Source: a virus. From it: 30,728 nucleotides of DNA. The stretch spans positions 1 to 30,728 of IMG/VR virus record IMGVR_UViG_3300020392_000051, one strand, 5' to 3'. Shown here piece after piece: positions 29,401 to 30,728 of the stretch. The stretch's first letter is position 1; each line of letters begins with the position of its first letter. Position numbers and translations under genes: made by a program. Under the pieces are notes generated by a model. That model was given only the letters and a program-made list of their open reading frames with translations. It ran no database searches and was not told the DNA's origin.

Positions 29401-30138
29401 GAATTAAACGCATTAGGGTTAATTGATGACCCTAACATTATGTTTAATATGGAGTATGTTAGTGGTAAATCTAACGTACAAGATTATGGTAAAAATTTCT
29501 TAGCAATACATGGTTTATTAAAAGTAGAAACTAAAGAAGTACAAGGCGCTCGTAAAATGTTAACTAAACGAATAACATCTGAAAAATTATATGATAAGGC
29601 TGATTTAGAAGAATTACTTAAAAAGTTAGAACCATTTGCTAAAAAGAAAGGATTTGAAATTTATGGTTCAGTACCTACTACATTTACTAAAGAACCAGAC
29701 TTTAGCTCTGCATTAAACCAAAAATACACTATAGATTTTGCCGAGGGAGACCAAACTAAAACATTAGCTCAATGGTTAAATGGTGTTACTAATATTCCTA
29801 AAACTGATCGTTTGAAAATGAATATTGAAGAAACTGATTCTATAAAAGATGTAGGTGCATTAAGTAAACAAGTATATTTTGCTGTGTTTGGGGGTGAAAA
29901 TGTAGATTCATTATTTAGTACGGAGCAAGAAGTCCAAAAAGCCATTCAGGGAGCTACTACATACTTAGCAACAGAAAAATTAGGTGATGCAATATTAGAT
30001 GTATTAGATTCGCCGATGGGTTCTGTTAATGATCATGAAGGTGTAGTTATACGTGACGATAAAATCTCACCTAAACCCTTTAAAGTTACAGGTAAATTTA
30101 TAACCGGAGGTGTATCCTCGGATTTTCAGAAAAAATGA
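26497..30138 (+). CDS. Multi-enzyme fusion: nucleotidyltransferase, metallopeptidase, blue-copper and ligase domains
   Basis: The 1213-aa chain holds at least four recognisable domains. (1) 1-165: HxGH nucleotidyltransferase (GGFKPPHLGH with His14/His17, ISGTRMR 135-141), of the NMN/pantetheine-phosphate/cytidylyl-transferase type. (2) About 233-420: HExxH zinc-peptidase-like domain (IRHELEHIAQFN, His328-Glu329-His332, probable third ligand Glu363 in DHEIPAF). (3) 425-665: basic helical segment, then an unassigned beta-rich region. (4) 673-756: plastocyanin-like cupredoxin with ligands His704, Cys741, His744, Met749 (YHCDPHKTAGMGG). (5) 762-835: basic module. (6) About 860-1213: ATP-dependent polynucleotide-ligase fold with motif I SVKIDG (Lys899), NMEYV, motif IV EGVVIRDD (1181-1188) and motif V KPFKVTGKF. 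No frameshift or stop interrupts it. Substrates are unknown. Packaging in the virion is a hypothesis. Its stop overlaps the next ATG. Confidence 0.8.
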   Translation: MKIALLPGGFKPPHLGHYNMAKYLADFADKVIVRIGQKEREGIGSPLALEIWNFYKEFDSDSRAQKLIISVAQSPSPVKDVYDFVESVAPEGSTIILGLGEKDATDGRYNNIPKFAEPRNIKADIELVPPQAGGISGTRMREIIKNNNKEEFFKFIPEFLPKEVKEEIWTKLVDTTMPSEIGEMMGGTMNKQEMAKHMANMKKLRKFFSKQGDQMTEIPPKLTKGLRRKLYEGRYGQETLMQSRFIVNIFKANFGEFTEESTEGNIGGIEYELDYIFEPNIKEVGPLPFIIDGEADYDTLQIKIKYNPDRFPEAYTELIPEIKDTIRHELEHIAQFNFSKGVNPNSQKLSKYTWFQYFTFDHEIPAFVQGLYKRAKTKRISFTEAVNEFLINYLDVLTDEEEIKIKQIWTDYARKNLPAAQIDEKRDPKVGTGKKPKGSGRRLYTDEDPTDTVKVKFSTRQDIVDTLSKKSFKAKSHARQSQIINLIHQRVRAALNRTKDPATKKRLRSAFEYIKKRKEASKKKTIRLRKLKKENYPMYNAAEVGYTRYRASDVFTRDPKKAKKLGYLEDNGLEEIGIDLSNYSGQILPGDVLRAPKGFPLGGKKLEKSKVVKVIKNSREGVNRYKLSLEDKDGKRFTVRNFEMDGEYQGKKLPKFGLIRKSKKNIKEAKSTHTVIAKGIVFEPKNLKINIGDTVKWINKEGVHNVNGKDENNPEKFGNKVGSGWTYSFTFTKPGTYKYHCDPHKTAGMGGVIKVKDKVDEGDTYEKMAAKGKKAGNLKQGTVRKRLRIPKGEKIPLSLINKEISRLKKMEKRSPKNQKYYKALTLAKTLKTTTNVNEHRLFSQDWWSDVITEELLYEGGAAGHMAHPFDLPNVNNGKDLIKSFEQAANSLKKTPGSVKIDGVNASIRLINLDGKRVFAMDRGSKKALDLRGVTKADLEDRFGPGHGMIKAGGNVLDIFNDALPSIQEELNALGLIDDPNIMFNMEYVSGKSNVQDYGKNFLAIHGLLKVETKEVQGARKMLTKRITSEKLYDKADLEELLKKLEPFAKKKGFEIYGSVPTTFTKEPDFSSALNQKYTIDFAEGDQTKTLAQWLNGVTNIPKTDRLKMNIEETDSIKDVGALSKQVYFAVFGGENVDSLFSTEQEVQKAIQGATTYLATEKLGDAILDVLDSPMGSVNDHEGVVIRDDKISPKPFKVTGKFITGGVSSDFQKK

Positions 30139-30425
30139 AATTAAAAGATATATTAAAAGAAGTTGAAGATAATTCTGAAAATATCCAGCCGGATTTTATC
30201 TTACCCAGGGGTCAAAGAGTTATATTGCAAGCTGAAGAAACCGATTATAAAAGAGGTTTATTTGTAGAACTTAGAGAAGACGGAGGTTATAATATAAACT
30301 ACTGGATTGGTGATGATCCTAAAGTTTACCCAATTGAGGCAATAATTGATGGAGAATCAATAAAACCTGATGCAAAAGAAATATATTTAAAATTCCACCC
30401 AGAACTTAAAAAAAATGAAACTTAA
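30135..30425 (+). CDS. Hypothetical protein with capsid-targeting-like leader
   Basis: The 96-aa protein begins MKLKDILKEVEDNSEN. The first nine residues are identical to those of the next gene, although several codons differ. The leader is like the T4 capsid-targeting sequence of internal proteins (about ten residues ending in [LI]-x-E, cut by prohead protease), with LKE at 7-9. The rest is a compact beta-rich domain (FILPRGQRVILQAEE, GLFVELREDGGYNINYWIGD) with a basic end. I do not recognise the family. It overlaps the fusion gene by four bases (ATGA) and the next gene by eleven, so the three are translationally coupled. An internal head protein is the hypothesis. Confidence 0.6.
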   Translation: MKLKDILKEVEDNSENIQPDFILPRGQRVILQAEETDYKRGLFVELREDGGYNINYWIGDDPKVYPIEAIIDGESIKPDAKEIYLKFHPELKKNET

Positions 30426-30728
30426 AGATATACTAAAAGAAATTACTATTAGTCGCAATATTGAAATTGATATTGTAGGTAATGATATTATGATAAAACA
30501 AGGTGATCGTGTAAGTGGTAAACTTACCAGCATTAGCATAGCTTATGTAGGAATGTCAGATCGCATTTATAGAGGTTACTTATTTGTAGATGATGGAGGA
30601 TCTAGACCACAACAAATAAATCTTGATGGTGGTGAGAGAGGATTATTTGAATTCTATGATGCTGTGGGTGCTGGAAGAGGAGCCCAAGCAAGAGAATTTT
30701 TTGAAAAATATGGCGTTGAAATAAGTGC
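30415..30728 (+). CDS. Hypothetical protein with capsid-targeting-like leader (partial)
   Basis: An ATG at 30415, inside the last bases of the previous gene, opens a frame that stays open to the window edge (104 codons visible). It starts MKLKDILKEITISRNIEIDI, sharing MKLKDILKE with the gene before it. A beta-rich stretch follows (IMIKQGDRVSGKLTSIS, then YRGYLFVDDGGSRPQQINLD) and a helical part (GAQAREFFEKYGVEIS). The first visible strands and the GYLFVDDGG phrase loosely recall GLFVELREDGG in the upstream protein, so the two may be diverged duplicates. The C-terminus lies outside the window and no function can be assigned. Confidence 0.6.
   Translation, partial: MKLKDILKEITISRNIEIDIVGNDIMIKQGDRVSGKLTSISIAYVGMSDRIYRGYLFVDDGGSRPQQINLDGGERGLFEFYDAVGAGRGAQAREFFEKYGVEIS

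Noticed and set aside
1-30728. tRNA genes, CRISPR arrays and insertion sequences
   Set aside because: Gaps are at most 85 bases, and no cloverleaf, regularly spaced repeats or transposase motifs were seen.

Overview
The window is a compact piece of a tailed-phage genome. All genes are on the + strand and most junctions are ATGA or TAATG overlaps or gaps of a few bases. The sequence is AT-rich and contains no rRNA, tRNA, CRISPR array or insertion sequence that I can see. The gene 25-like and gene 6-like baseplate wedge proteins side by side, a gp55-like late sigma factor, a baseplate hub/spike set and a zinc-finger/TOPRIM primase point to a contractile-tailed virus of the broad T4-related group. 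Overall divergence from T4 and the style of the structural proteins suggest a distant ('far-T4') marine myovirus. Start codons generally lack a Shine-Dalgarno sequence and sit in A/T-rich leaders, which is compatible with a Bacteroidota host; that host call is inference.

Layout. 1-686: the end of an unidentified gene, a small two-helix membrane protein (holin candidate) and a staphylococcal-nuclease-type nuclease. 727-2717: an unknown protein, a very acidic protein and a protein with a PD-(D/E)XK-like nuclease core whose 5' end carries a strong hairpin. 2718-2802: a short non-coding spacer with a second hairpin. 2803-5051: small unknowns, an HD-fold protein that has lost its metal ligands, a small membrane protein and the late sigma factor. 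5068-8333: a baseplate hub protein with a DUF2272-like cell-wall domain, a spike-like protein and a hydrophobic hub/tail candidate. 8358-25102: the baseplate wedge and tail-fibre block (gp25, gp6, a DNRLRE/CBM96-like protein, a coiled-coil protein, a 1131-aa wedge protein with a LamG-like insert, and fibre-like proteins ending in a 1669-aa giant). 25099-26468: a GIY-YIG nuclease and the primase. 26497-30728: a 1213-aa multi-domain protein followed by two small genes that share an N-terminal leader.

The most striking item is the 1213-aa protein. It chains an HxGH nucleotidyltransferase, an HExxH metallopeptidase-like domain, basic linker modules, a blue-copper (plastocyanin-like) domain with all four copper ligands, and an ATP-dependent polynucleotide-ligase-type domain. 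Several domain borders carry [LIV]-x-E tripeptides like those cut by T4 prohead protease, and the two genes behind it begin with a peptide (MKLKDILKE) resembling T4 capsid-targeting sequences. One reading is a precursor packaged in the head, cut into separate enzymes and injected; this is a hypothesis.

A recurrent TATATTTATA-like element precedes six genes at the larger gaps and is the best candidate for a late promoter read through the gp55-like sigma factor.
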